A stretch of DNA of 64,000 nucleotides, taken from Aequorivita vladivostokensis. GTDB taxonomy: Bacteria > Bacteroidota > Bacteroidia > Flavobacteriales > Flavobacteriaceae. Shown in pieces: positions 44,319 to 53,318 of the stretch (positions within the stretch are counted from its first letter, which is position 1; each line of letters starts with the position of its first letter). A program made the translations under genes and the position numbers. The stretch spans positions 310,001-374,000 of the forward strand of contig NZ_JSVU01000003.1 in NCBI RefSeq assembly GCF_000952855.1. Direction: 5' to 3'. The notes beneath the pieces were generated by a model. It was not told the DNA's origin and made no database searches. It was given only the letters and a program-made list of their open reading frames with translations.

Positions 44319-44900
44319 CTATTTAAACCGATATGTCAACGACATTCCGTACTGTGGTTTCGCATTGAATTGGTTGTAATCAAAATTGGGTTGTAGTGAA
44401 AGGTCCTCGCTTACTTCATACTGTCGCAAATGCGCATCCACATTGGCATCAACTACATTCAGCAAATAAAAAGCCACTGTTACAATTATGCTGATGCTCT
44501 TGTTTTTTTGTGCAGATTTTTGGGCATTTATCAATCGGTCGTCAGAAATTCCTTGGAACTCATCATCGTCATAGCCCGCAAGTCTTCGTTTGTAAGCATC
44601 TCGAAAACGATCGTATTCATCATCCTGCTGCTTATAGAAGTAAACGCCAGCCGCCATTCCTGCGTAGATAATGGGGATTTTCCAGTATTTTTTATTGTAA
44701 ACCTGCCCCAGGCCCGGAACCACCGCGGAGTAAAATGCAGCTTTTGCAGGAGCCAAGGGATTGTATTCCTCTTTTGGCAGAATTGAATCATTCACCACAA
44801 TAACCCTTTCTTCCTTTTTTACAGTTAAAGTATCAGAAGTCTGCGCAAACAGTGCTGTGGCGAAGATTAAAAAAAAAATATTTAGGAAATTATTTTTCAC
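44319..44900 (-). CDS. DUF5683 domain protein
   Basis: 193 aa with a signal peptide (ends LFAQTSD) and a conserved central part FYSAVVPGLGQVYNKKYWKIPIIYAGM (residues split about 54-80) typical of DUF5683. Two or three hydrophobic helices; function unknown, envelope-located. The start is a GTG at 44900 inside the end of parB (11-bp overlap), so it is translationally coupled to parB. Confidence 0.85.
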   Translation of the reverse strand: MKNNFLNIFFLIFATALFAQTSDTLTVKKEERVIVVNDSILPKEEYNPLAPAKAAFYSAVVPGLGQVYNKKYWKIPIIYAGMAAGVYFYKQQDDEYDRFRDAYKRRLAGYDDDEFQGISDDRLINAQKSAQKNKSISIIVTVAFYLLNVVDANVDAHLRQYEVSEDLSLQPNFDYNQFNAKPQYGMSLTYRFK

Positions 44901-45789
44901 TTTTGATTAGCTTCAAAATACGTTCGAAGTCTTCTTTGTTTTTGAAAGGAACCACAAGTTGTCCTTTTCCCGATTTAGAAACCTTGACCTCTACCGAAGT
45001 CTCAAAAAGATCGGACAATTCCTTCTTTGCCTTTTTGGCGAAGGGAGGCGCAGTGGCTTTTTGTGGCTTTGTTTTTTCTTCAGGGTTTTTATAGCCCCGT
45101 ACCAAGGCCTCGGTGTCGCGAACCGATAGGCTTTGGCTTAAAATCTTTTCGTAAATATCCAGTTGGTCGTTTAAATCTTCAACGTTTATCAACGCTCTTC
45201 CGTGGCCCATCGAGATAAAACCGTCGCGCATTCCGGTTTGGATAATTGGGTCCAATTTCAACAAACGAAGATAATTGGCGATCGTGGAGCGGTTCTTCCC
45301 TACCCTGTCGCTCAGTTCCTCTTGGGTTACGTTTATTTCCTCGATCAATCGTTGGTAGGAAAGGGCAATTTCAATGGGATCCAAATCCTGCCTTTGGATG
45401 TTTTCAACCAAAGCCATTTCCAAGGATTCCTGATCGTTTGCAATACGAATATAGGCTGGAATAGTCTCTAAACCGACCAATTTTGAAGCGCGAAAACGGC
45501 GTTCGCCACTTACCAATTGATATTTGTTGAAATCCAGTTTTCGAACCGTAATTGGTTGGATAACGCCCAATTCTTTGATAGAAGAAGCCAATTCACGAAG
45601 CGATTCTTCGTTAAAACTGGTTCGCGGTTGAAATGGGTTTACTTCAATACTGCCCAATTCCAGCTCTACAATGCTGCCCACAACCTTGTCGGCATTCTTG
45701 TCTGCAACAGATTTTATATCGTTGGACGGGTCTTTCAAAAGTGCTGAAAGTCCGCGGCCCAAGGCTTGTTTTTTGGTCGCTTTCGCCAT
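44890..45789 (-). CDS. parB: Chromosome partitioning protein ParB
   Basis: 299-aa ParB/Spo0J. N-terminal ParB/sulfiredoxin-like CTPase domain with GERRFRASKLVG (about 95-106) and ENIQRQDLDPIE. A HTH domain (about 150-185, TQEELSDRVGKNRSTIANYLRLL) and a C-terminal dimerisation helix follow. Binds parS sites and loads SMC. Its ATG directly follows the parA stop, and its end overlaps DUF5683. Confidence 0.96.
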   Translation of the reverse strand: MAKATKKQALGRGLSALLKDPSNDIKSVADKNADKVVGSIVELELGSIEVNPFQPRTSFNEESLRELASSIKELGVIQPITVRKLDFNKYQLVSGERRFRASKLVGLETIPAYIRIANDQESLEMALVENIQRQDLDPIEIALSYQRLIEEINVTQEELSDRVGKNRSTIANYLRLLKLDPIIQTGMRDGFISMGHGRALINVEDLNDQLDIYEKILSQSLSVRDTEALVRGYKNPEEKTKPQKATAPPFAKKAKKELSDLFETSVEVKVSKSGKGQLVVPFKNKEDFERILKLIKSEK

Positions 45790-46560
45790 TTATTCTTTTT
45801 CGTTTTTCTGAATTAATTCGTGCGCCAGGCTTAAATAATTGTCGGCGCCTTTACTCGCGGCATCGTAACTGATGATACTTTCACCGTAACTGGGCGCTTC
45901 ACTTAAACGCACGTTTCGCTGAATGATTGTTTCAAAAACCATTTCGTCAAAATGCTTTTTCACCTCATCCACTACCTGATTTGAAAGGCGTAGGCGCTGG
46001 TCGTACATAGTCAACAACAGACCTTCAATATCGAGGTTTACGTTGTGAATTTTTTGGACACTTTTAATGGTGTTCAAAAGTTTTCCAAGTCCTTCCAAGG
46101 CGAAATATTCACATTGAATAGGGATGATAACCGAATCAGCAGCCGTTAGGGCATTCAAAGTAAGCAATCCCAACGATGGCGCGCAATCAATAAGGATATA
46201 ATCGTAATCTGCCTTTAGGCCTTCGATGGCCTTTTTTAGCATATATTCGCGGTTCTCCACATCTACGAGTTCAATCTCGATAGCCACCAAATCTATATGG
46301 GAAGGTATTAAATCTAAGTTGGGGGAATTTGTAGAAACGATGGCTTCCTTTGCGCTGGCGCTGTGCTCAAGCAGCTGATAGGTACCCATTTCAACGGTTT
46401 CAACATCTATGCCCAAGCCCGAGGTGGCGTTGGCTTGCGGATCTGCATCAATAAGTAAAACCTTCTTCTCCAAAACGCCCAAGGAGGCCGCTAAATTTAC
46501 TGAGGTCGTGGTCTTGCCCACGCCTCCTTTTTGGTTTGCAATTGCAATTATTTTACCCAT
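45790..46560 (-). CDS. parA: Chromosome partitioning ATPase ParA
   Basis: 256-aa ParA/Soj deviant-Walker ATPase. KGGVGKTTTSVNLAASL (about 10-26) is the deviant Walker A; LIDADPQANATSGLG (about 36-50) and YILIDCAPSLGLLTLNAL are the Walker A' and B regions. Works with ParB in origin segregation. First gene of the parAB-DUF5683-dapB-lepB series. Confidence 0.97.
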   Translation of the reverse strand: MGKIIAIANQKGGVGKTTTSVNLAASLGVLEKKVLLIDADPQANATSGLGIDVETVEMGTYQLLEHSASAKEAIVSTNSPNLDLIPSHIDLVAIEIELVDVENREYMLKKAIEGLKADYDYILIDCAPSLGLLTLNALTAADSVIIPIQCEYFALEGLGKLLNTIKSVQKIHNVNLDIEGLLLTMYDQRLRLSNQVVDEVKKHFDEMVFETIIQRNVRLSEAPSYGESIISYDAASKGADNYLSLAHELIQKNEKE

Positions 46561-46682
46561 TAATTTACCTAAAATTTTAGTGGTTAAAAGTACAATTATT
46601 TATGTGGATAGAAAATTGTATTTGTTAACAGAACCCCTTTGGGGGAAAATTTCAAATTCCAATATCCAAATTCCAAATAGAA

Positions 46683-46706
46683 TTCAATGTTCAATGTTCA
46701 ATGTTC
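46683..46706. repeat. TTCAATG heptamer tandem repeat upstream of parA
   Basis: Three perfect 7-bp units plus TTC, with degenerate AATTCCAAAT-type repeats around them (46650-46820), in the parA-SDR gap. Not coding. Confidence 0.85.
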
Positions 46707-46823
46707 CAAAAAATAAATTCAAAGAAATCCACCCTGTTCTGCATTGAAAATTTTCAAAAACTGTTTTTCGATTTTAATTTTTGGAATTTATTCGGAATTT
46801 AGTGCTTGAAATTTGGAATTTCT

Positions 46824-47705
46824 TTATTTGGTTTTTTTAGATCGGATCATCTCCTCCAGCATATCCCACATTTGTTGGGGCACTTCTTCCAACAAGTTCA
46901 TTTGTCCGGCGCCTTTCAGCCATTCACCGCCGTCTATTACTATTACTTCACCATTGATGTATGCCGAAAAATCGGAAACTAAATATGCGGCGAGGTTAGC
47001 GAGTTCCTGATGTTCGCCCACGCGTTTTACGGGAACTTTTTTTGCGGGATCGAATTTTTCCTTCAAATCGCCCGGCAGCAATCTGTCCCAAGCGCCTTTG
47101 GTTGGGAAGGGTCCCGGGGCAATGGCGTTAAAACGGATGCCGTATTTTGCCCATTCCACAGCCAAAGAGCGCGTCATTGCCAATACGCCGGCTTTTGCCG
47201 TGGCACTGGGCACAACATAGGCTGAACCTGTGAAGGCATAGGTGGTAACTATATTTAAAACGGTTTTATTATCTTCTTTTTTGTCAATCCAATGCTTTCC
47301 GAAAGCAAGGGTGCAGTTTTTTGTTCCCTTTAAAACAATATCGATTATCGTATCAAAAGCATTTGCGGAAAGTCTTTCAGTGGGAGAAATAAAGTTTCCC
47401 GCGGCGTTATTCAACAACACATCTACGGTGCCAAATTCTTTCACAGAGGTTTCCACCATTGCTTCCACTTCATCGTAATTGCGCACATCGCATTGAACGG
47501 GTAAAACTTTTCCGCCTGTTTGTTTTTCGAGCTCCTCTTTTACGGTTTGCAATTTTTCAAGGTTTCGGGAGGTGATTACCACATTGGCGCCGAGCTCCAA
47601 AAAGTAGGTGGTCATTGCTTTTCCAAGGCCGCTGCCGCCGCCGGTTACTACTATTGTTTTTCCTTTTAGCGCGCCGTCGCGAAGCATTTTTGATGTATGA
47701 TCCAT
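46824..47705 (-). CDS. SDR-family 2,4-dienoyl-CoA reductase-like enzyme
   Basis: 293 aa from the ATG at 47705. Rossmann motif TGGGSGLG (21-28), NNAAG (99-103). At the usual YxxxK place the sequence is SATAK (S167, K171), so the catalytic Tyr is shifted or absent, as in the dienoyl-CoA reductase branch of SDRs. Probably reduces 2,4-dienoyl-CoA esters in unsaturated fatty-acid oxidation using NADPH. Divergent from the DUF1704 gene. Confidence 0.87.
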   Translation of the reverse strand: MDHTSKMLRDGALKGKTIVVTGGGSGLGKAMTTYFLELGANVVITSRNLEKLQTVKEELEKQTGGKVLPVQCDVRNYDEVEAMVETSVKEFGTVDVLLNNAAGNFISPTERLSANAFDTIIDIVLKGTKNCTLAFGKHWIDKKEDNKTVLNIVTTYAFTGSAYVVPSATAKAGVLAMTRSLAVEWAKYGIRFNAIAPGPFPTKGAWDRLLPGDLKEKFDPAKKVPVKRVGEHQELANLAAYLVSDFSAYINGEVIVIDGGEWLKGAGQMNLLEEVPQQMWDMLEEMIRSKKTK

Positions 47706-47909
47706 AGTTTCTGATTGAACAGCAAAAATACATATAATTAAGCAACCGCAGCATTCCGTTACTGGCAACTATTTATTCTAAGCGTGGCGTTGGAATTGCT
47801 TAAAGCTCCCATAATTCGCTGTTAAATAATCTTTAAACCGCCAATAGCACCGCTGGCTTTTTTTTATCTTCCCAATTAATCATCGTAAAACAACTAAAAA
47901 ACAGAGGCA

Positions 47910-49748
47910 ATGAAGGCAACTGCCCTTCCCGAAAAAGAAGAATTTTTAAGCGAGCTAAAACCTGGAGAAAGAACGGTTACCGAACTCCCCCACGGCGGCT
48001 ATCTCTTTTTGGAGCACGACATACCTTTTTTGATGATTTACCGAAACATTCCCAATGATAAAGCCACCATGCGTTTGGCACGGACTGGCGCTTCCTATTT
48101 GGTAGTAGGAAAGAATAATTTTGAATATTTCCAGAAATTCGTGAACGAGCTTACAGAGAAGATGAGTGCCCGTTTTGGCTCCTTCATCTTAATGGAAATT
48201 TACAGCGGGGCTCCAAACAGTAAGGAATTCGTAATTCGCGGGCCCTCCCACAAACTGCCGGTTTCCTTGGAGGTTTTAAGGGAAGAGTTGGAAAAACTTG
48301 AGAGCAGACGATATGGAGGTCAATTGCTTACCGCCAGGATTGAACAGACCAAGCAAAGGCTGCCTGAAAGCAAAGAAGCTTTTTGCAGCATTGAGGAAAT
48401 AAAAGAATGCGGTGGAACGCTGATTGGCCTTGAAATTCCGCCTGTTTACAGAAATACGGAAGGCGAGTTGTACCCGCTCTATTTCAGGAAATTTAGGGAA
48501 GGCTTCGCGGCGGCAATCCATAAAGCCGTTTTTGAGTTTATTCGGATACAAACCTCCTCTAAGCTCGAAAGTTTTGCGGCCTTGGGAAAACGCACCATAC
48601 ACGAGGAAGTGTACAAAATTGACCGCGGCCTTACCGAAATAGAAAGCAGCTATCAATTCCTGTTGTTGGTAGCTCCTGTAAATATTCAGTCCCTGCGTGA
48701 ATGTTTTTTCAAAAGCAATTTTGAGGAACTCAACGCCTACCACTACCGTTTGCTACCCATTGATCCCGATATCTTAAAGCGAAAACTTTACGATTTGCCC
48801 ATTGACGAAATTGACGATCCTGCACTTTCCTTTCTTTTTGATGAAAAACGCGAAGAGATTGACCAACAATTGACGATGCTGAAAGAGCGCGGCTCCAAGA
48901 ATTTTTTCTACAGAAGTGTGCGACTCTATCAGGGCCTTGATAAAAATTTAGTTACCGAAGCGAAGAAAATTCTTCAGAATATTTCAGAAGACAGGCAGCA
49001 AGAAAAGGTAAAGACACTTGACGCCACGGAATTTGGAAAAATGGCCGAAGCGGAATTTGATTTCTTCAGAAAGCAAGCATCAGATTATTCGTGCAGGGTT
49101 CATATTCGTGAAGATGTGAATGTAATGATGGTTTCGCGGGGCGAACTCTATCTGCCGGCAGATTACACGCTCACAAAATCGGAAGCCTCTGCCCTAATCC
49201 AGCACGAAATTGGCACGCACGCCCTTACCTATTACAACGGCATCCAGCAGCCCCTCACCCAGCTTTCGCAAGGATTGGCAGATTACGATCCGCTGCAGGA
49301 AGGGATGGCCGTGCTTTCGGAGTATTTAATCGGCGGCCTAACGGGCAATAGACTACGCACGCTCGCAGGTCGTGTAATTGCGGGGGAAGCCCTACTGAAT
49401 GGTGCAAATTTTAAGGAAGTTTTTCACTTGCTTTATTCAAAGAACGGTTTTTCAAAAGAACCCGCCTTCAATATTACCTCGCGAATATTTCAGGGTGGCG
49501 GCTTTTTAAAGGATATAATCTATTTAAAAGGTTTGGTGGAACTTAAGGAGTATTTGATGCAGGGTGGCGATCTGGAATTTTTGCTCGCTGGAAAATTCGC
49601 CCTAAAACATGTACCGATGATAAAGGATCTGACAGAAAGAAAATTGCTGAAACCGCCCACCCTAAAGCCCAGATATTTAAACACGGCAAACTATAAGGAC
49701 CGAATGAAAAAGGTGCGGGAGGGAATTTCACTTTCCGAAATGGTTTAA
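47910..49748 (+). CDS. DUF1704 / QEGLA-motif metallopeptidase-like protein
   Basis: 612 aa. The C-terminal half holds IQHEIGTHALTYYNG (metal motif H432-E433-x3-H437) and LQEGMAVLSEYL (QEGLA motif, variant QEGMA, about 462-466); the N-terminal half is a helical domain of the DUF1704 family. Eukaryotic DUF1704 proteins (MATCAP) are tubulin carboxypeptidases that remove C-terminal tyrosine; bacterial members are annotated as flavohaemoglobin-expression modulators with little evidence. No signal peptide, so cytoplasmic. First of three co-directional genes with gaps of 78 and 31 bp. Predicted zinc carboxypeptidase acting on an unknown C-terminus. Confidence 0.88.
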   Translation: MKATALPEKEEFLSELKPGERTVTELPHGGYLFLEHDIPFLMIYRNIPNDKATMRLARTGASYLVVGKNNFEYFQKFVNELTEKMSARFGSFILMEIYSGAPNSKEFVIRGPSHKLPVSLEVLREELEKLESRRYGGQLLTARIEQTKQRLPESKEAFCSIEEIKECGGTLIGLEIPPVYRNTEGELYPLYFRKFREGFAAAIHKAVFEFIRIQTSSKLESFAALGKRTIHEEVYKIDRGLTEIESSYQFLLLVAPVNIQSLRECFFKSNFEELNAYHYRLLPIDPDILKRKLYDLPIDEIDDPALSFLFDEKREEIDQQLTMLKERGSKNFFYRSVRLYQGLDKNLVTEAKKILQNISEDRQQEKVKTLDATEFGKMAEAEFDFFRKQASDYSCRVHIREDVNVMMVSRGELYLPADYTLTKSEASALIQHEIGTHALTYYNGIQQPLTQLSQGLADYDPLQEGMAVLSEYLIGGLTGNRLRTLAGRVIAGEALLNGANFKEVFHLLYSKNGFSKEPAFNITSRIFQGGGFLKDIIYLKGLVELKEYLMQGGDLEFLLAGKFALKHVPMIKDLTERKLLKPPTLKPRYLNTANYKDRMKKVREGISLSEMV

Positions 49749-49826
49749 AAAATTGCACCCTAAAACGAAAAATATAACCAAAGCGAAATCCAGAACCCTG
49801 CGGTTTCCTTTACAACAAAAAGAAAA

Positions 49827-50879
49827 ATGAAAATATGTTTTGTAATAAGCGACATTAAAACTGAGGCCTGCGGGACCACAGTCGTAATCTTGAAAAAGGC
49901 ACACGAACGCGGCCACGAAGTATTTGTAATGAGCGTTGGTGATTTCATCTTCCATCGTGACAAAAATATAAGCCTGCGCTGCAAGAAAATTCCAGCCTCG
50001 GTAAAAGGCGATAAGGTAGAGGAATTTTGGGAACAGGTCCAGGACGACAAACTTAAACCAAAAGCGATACCCAGTACCGATATGGACATTCTCTTTCTTC
50101 GGAACAACCCAACCGAAGAAAGTTCAGACAGACATTGGGCCGAGCACAGTGGAATTGCCTTTGCAAGAATGATCCAGCAATCGGGGGTTTTGGTACTCAA
50201 TGACGCCTTTGCAATGAGCCACGCCTTTATCGATAAACTTTATTTTGAAGAGTTACCGGCAGAGATTAAACCCAATAGTTTGATTACCCGCAACAAGGAA
50301 GATCTATTGAAATTCTGGGAAAAGAACGGAAAAAAAATGGTACTGAAACCTTTGGAAGGTAGTGGCGGCCAAGATGTCTATTTAATTGACAAGGATAAGA
50401 AAAACCTCAACCAGATTGTTGAAACCCTTACCGTAAAAGGATATATAATTGCGCAGGAATTTTTACCTGAAGTAAGTAAGGGAGATGTCCGCATCATTCT
50501 TATGAACGGAAAAATTTTAGAGGAAGACGGGCAGAAAGCCGTTATAAGACGGGTGAGTTCAGACAAAAGCGAATTCCGCAGCAACCTCTCGCTGGGAGCG
50601 AAGGCAAAAAAGACAAAACTTACCCCGGAAATGGAGCACATTGTTGCGCTTACCGCCCCAAAATTGATACGGGACGGGCTTTTCTTTGTCGGTTTGGATA
50701 TCGTGGATGATAAACTGATAGAGATAAACGTACTGAGCCCAGGAGGTTTGGACTACTGCGAAGACATTGGCCTTCCCGCATTTACGGATACCGTAATTGA
50801 CGCCTTGGAGCGCAAAATGGAATATCTGAAATATTATAAAAACAGTTTGAGCAACAGGGTTTTGGCAACCATGGACTAA
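49827..50879 (+). CDS. ATP-grasp ligase, GshB-like
   Basis: 350 aa with an ATP-grasp fold of the glutathione-synthetase (GshB) type: MVLKPLEGSGGQDVYLID (about 171-188, ATP-binding Lys and Gly loop), GDVRIILMNGKI (about 219-230), FVGLDIVDDKLIEINVLSPGG (split about 289-309, Mg-ligand Asp and Glu-x-Asn). Forms a carboxylate-amine (peptide-like) bond with ATP. No gshA is adjacent, so glutathione synthesis is not indicated; it more likely joins an amino acid to a peptide or small molecule. Middle gene of the three-gene unit. Confidence 0.9.
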   Translation: MKICFVISDIKTEACGTTVVILKKAHERGHEVFVMSVGDFIFHRDKNISLRCKKIPASVKGDKVEEFWEQVQDDKLKPKAIPSTDMDILFLRNNPTEESSDRHWAEHSGIAFARMIQQSGVLVLNDAFAMSHAFIDKLYFEELPAEIKPNSLITRNKEDLLKFWEKNGKKMVLKPLEGSGGQDVYLIDKDKKNLNQIVETLTVKGYIIAQEFLPEVSKGDVRIILMNGKILEEDGQKAVIRRVSSDKSEFRSNLSLGAKAKKTKLTPEMEHIVALTAPKLIRDGLFFVGLDIVDDKLIEINVLSPGGLDYCEDIGLPAFTDTVIDALERKMEYLKYYKNSLSNRVLATMD

Positions 50880-50910
50880 TCGTTATTAAAAAAACCAATT
50901 TAAAATTTAG

Positions 50911-51804
50911 ATGAACCATATACCAAGAATTATAGGAACCTATGATAGTGGAGAAAAAGGGCCATTGCTCTTTATAACTGGGGGCGTCCATGGAAATGAA
51001 CCTAGTGGCATTGTCGCGCTATTAAAGATTTTTAAAATTTTAAAAGCCCAAAAACCAAACATAAGAGGAAAGGTAGTGGGTGTTTCGGGAAATAAAGAAG
51101 CATTGTATCAAGGCGTCCGCTATATTGACGAGGATTTAAACAGAACCTGGACCAAGGAGAACATTGCCTCGAGAAAAATAGATTCGCACGAAAAAAAGGA
51201 AATGTTTGAAATAATTGATGTTTTGGAAAAATTTCCAAAGAAGGATTTTACAAAGCGTTATTTTTTAGACTGCCACACTACCTCATCTGCCAGCGAGCCT
51301 TATATTTCGGTACAGGATGTGAACGATAACGATGGGTGGGCGCACCAATTTCCCACCTACATCATCCGCGGCTTTTCAGATATTGTGTTAGGCTGTATAG
51401 ACCATTTCGAAAGTAGAATTGGTATGCCAGGTTTTGTTTTTGAAGGAGGACAACACGAGAGTAAAATTTCAGAAAAAAATCACGAAGGAATTATATGGCT
51501 GGCACTCCAAAACGCTTGCGGGTTGGATTTGGATTCTTTGGAAACCTACCCTGAGGCAGCGAAAATGCTGGAAGCGAAAAGAAAAAATCGCAAGACATTT
51601 GAAATAACATACCGCCACGGAATCAATAAGGACGATGAATTTAAAATGGAACCCGGATACAGCAATTTTCAGCCCATAAACAAAGGTGAATTATTGGCAT
51701 ATGAAAACGGTGAGCCAGTCCATAGCAGATGGGATGCCTATATCTTTATGCCGCTCTATCAAAGCCAGGGCAACGATGGCTTTTTTATAGTTGAGGAAGT
51801 TTAG
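50911..51804 (+). CDS. AstE/AspA-type zinc hydrolase
   Basis: 297 aa of the succinylglutamate desuccinylase/aspartoacylase family (M14-like fold): zinc motif GGVHGNEPSG (about 24-33, His and Glu), downstream LDCHTTSSA (about 122-130, third ligand His), and FVFEGGQHES (about 173-182) with the catalytic Glu. Cleaves amide bonds of acyl- or peptidyl-amino acids. Third gene after the DUF1704 and ATP-grasp genes (31-bp gap). Cytoplasmic. Confidence 0.88.
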   Translation: MNHIPRIIGTYDSGEKGPLLFITGGVHGNEPSGIVALLKIFKILKAQKPNIRGKVVGVSGNKEALYQGVRYIDEDLNRTWTKENIASRKIDSHEKKEMFEIIDVLEKFPKKDFTKRYFLDCHTTSSASEPYISVQDVNDNDGWAHQFPTYIIRGFSDIVLGCIDHFESRIGMPGFVFEGGQHESKISEKNHEGIIWLALQNACGLDLDSLETYPEAAKMLEAKRKNRKTFEITYRHGINKDDEFKMEPGYSNFQPINKGELLAYENGEPVHSRWDAYIFMPLYQSQGNDGFFIVEEV

Positions 51805-51912
51805 GAGGCGCCCTGAACTATTTTTGTTAAAAAATTTTTCAATAAAATTGAATCGGGGTTAAAGATTGCCAAATAGTTGCCCTAGGCCCTAGAGGCTTTG
51901 TATATTGTTATT

Positions 51913-52539
51913 ATGGAAAAAATATTAGTAGCAGGTGCACACGGCACCACAGGTAAAAAGATAATTTCAATTTTAAAAGAATCCAATACATACAAACCCG
52001 TTGCGATGGTCCGGAAGGAAGAACAGATATCGCATTTTCAGAACAATGGCGTGGAAACTATTCTGGCCGATTTGGAAAAAGACGTAAGCGAAACTACTAA
52101 CGGCATAGACCGAGTAATTTTTGCCGCAGGTTCCGGAGGGAAAAAAGTAAAAGAAGTAGATCAGGAAGGCGCCAAAAAACTGATGGACGCCGCAAAGAAC
52201 AAAGGGGTGAAAAAATTTGTAATGCTCAGCTCCATGGGTGCGGACAAACCTGAAGAGGCAGATGAAATACAAGAATATTTAAGAGCCAAGCACAACGCCG
52301 ATGAATATTTAAAACAATCTGGCGTTCAGTATACCATTGTACGTCCCGGAGCCTTGACCAATAACGATGGAAAAGGAAAAATTAAATTAGAGAACAAATT
52401 AAATCAACGCGGTGAAATTTCAAGGCGCGATGTAGCCGAAACCTTGGTTGGGGCTTTGGATAGTTCGATAGCAAAGAATAAAACCTTTGAAATTCTAGAA
52501 GGTGACACTTACATTAAGGCTGCGCTGGAAAAAGCTTAA
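51913..52539 (+). CDS. NAD(P)-binding atypical SDR protein (NmrA/YhfK-like)
   Basis: 208 aa from the ATG at 51913 (MEKILVAGAHGTTGKKI; the longer frame adds five residues without support). Atypical SDR with the glycine-rich GAHGTTGKK loop (about 8-16), FAAGSGGKK and MLSSMGADKPEE, and YTIVRPGAL near 141-149. Probably binds NAD(P); catalytic residues of classical SDRs are missing. Role unknown (possible redox sensor or epimerase-like). Confidence 0.82.
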   Translation: MEKILVAGAHGTTGKKIISILKESNTYKPVAMVRKEEQISHFQNNGVETILADLEKDVSETTNGIDRVIFAAGSGGKKVKEVDQEGAKKLMDAAKNKGVKKFVMLSSMGADKPEEADEIQEYLRAKHNADEYLKQSGVQYTIVRPGALTNNDGKGKIKLENKLNQRGEISRRDVAETLVGALDSSIAKNKTFEILEGDTYIKAALEKA

Positions 52540-52620
52540 GATTCCCTGTATAATTCCCAATAAATTAGAGCACGTAAATGAAAATTGGCGTGCTTTTTTT
52601 GTGTGAAATATTCCGCGAAA

Positions 52621-53310
52621 TTATTCAGATTTCCAAAGCAGTTTCTGCGCGGTGCCGTGATCGCCCAAGTGATAAACGCTCAGCGATTCGGCCTTAAATG
52701 TAATGGGCTTGAAAACTTGAGTTGCCAAGCTGTCCAAAAGTTTTGTTGGCGCTACGCCCAGACTGATGTGCGGGTCAAAGTTTTCAAAACTGTGTTTTTC
52801 TACAAATTCTGGAACGTAGGTTAAGGTAGATTCGCCAATGGGGCTGCCGTCAGGGTTTTGCACAAAGGATTTTTCAGAACCGTTTTTCACTATGTATGGT
52901 CTTACCAATTCTATGACCTTTTGGTGGAGCTTCAATAACTGTTCGTTTTTTTCCACGGCAATCATTGAAAAGCTTTCCGCTTTGTCTTTGTAATAAAAAA
53001 GGCTTTCTGCTTTTAAGGAATCATTTTTTATTGTTTTGAAAAGCCCCTCTAGAGCACCGTTCACTTTCGGCAGATCTTCCTCTTTAATAAAACTTTGTAA
53101 GAGAGTGATGTGCGGCACATGGTTTTTATCAAGTTTTATGGTTTCGGGATTACTTTGATTTATTAGGGAATTAAGCTGAAGTGACTGTGCATACATCTCT
53201 TCCGAAGGAATTAAGAGCACATCAATTGCGATTATGTTTTGCTTTTTTGGCGCACACGAGAAAAATGTGAAACCAAAAAACAGGAAAGAAAGAAGCATAT
53301 TATTTTTCAT
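52621..53310 (-). CDS. Lipoprotein with a 2H-phosphoesterase (2'-5' RNA ligase-like) domain
   Basis: 229 aa from the ATG at 53310 (gives the lipoprotein signal MKNNMLLSFLFFGFTFFSC, C19). The body has two HxT/Sx motifs, HVPHITLL (H67, T69) and FDPHISLG (H181, S183), the catalytic signature of the 2H phosphoesterase superfamily, which acts on cyclic phosphates and 2'-5' linked nucleotides. Being a lipoprotein, it would act outside the cytoplasm, which is unusual for the family. Starts 8 nt after the aldehyde dehydrogenase gene ends. Confidence 0.82.
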   Translation of the reverse strand: MKNNMLLSFLFFGFTFFSCAPKKQNIIAIDVLLIPSEEMYAQSLQLNSLINQSNPETIKLDKNHVPHITLLQSFIKEEDLPKVNGALEGLFKTIKNDSLKAESLFYYKDKAESFSMIAVEKNEQLLKLHQKVIELVRPYIVKNGSEKSFVQNPDGSPIGESTLTYVPEFVEKHSFENFDPHISLGVAPTKLLDSLATQVFKPITFKAESLSVYHLGDHGTAQKLLWKSE

Positions 53311-53318
53311 AAAGTAAA

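Noticed and set aside
44890-46560. Replication origin or parS next to parAB
   Set aside because: I found no convincing parS palindrome or DnaA-box cluster in the neighbouring gaps.
43396-46706. Heptamer tracts as CRISPR or phase-variable promoter
   Set aside because: Units are 7 bp with no spacers, and they do not sit inside a coding start; only reported as repeats.
49827-50879. Glutathione synthetase (gshB)
   Set aside because: The fold matches, but there is no gshA nearby and its operon partners point to another amide ligation, so the symbol is withheld.
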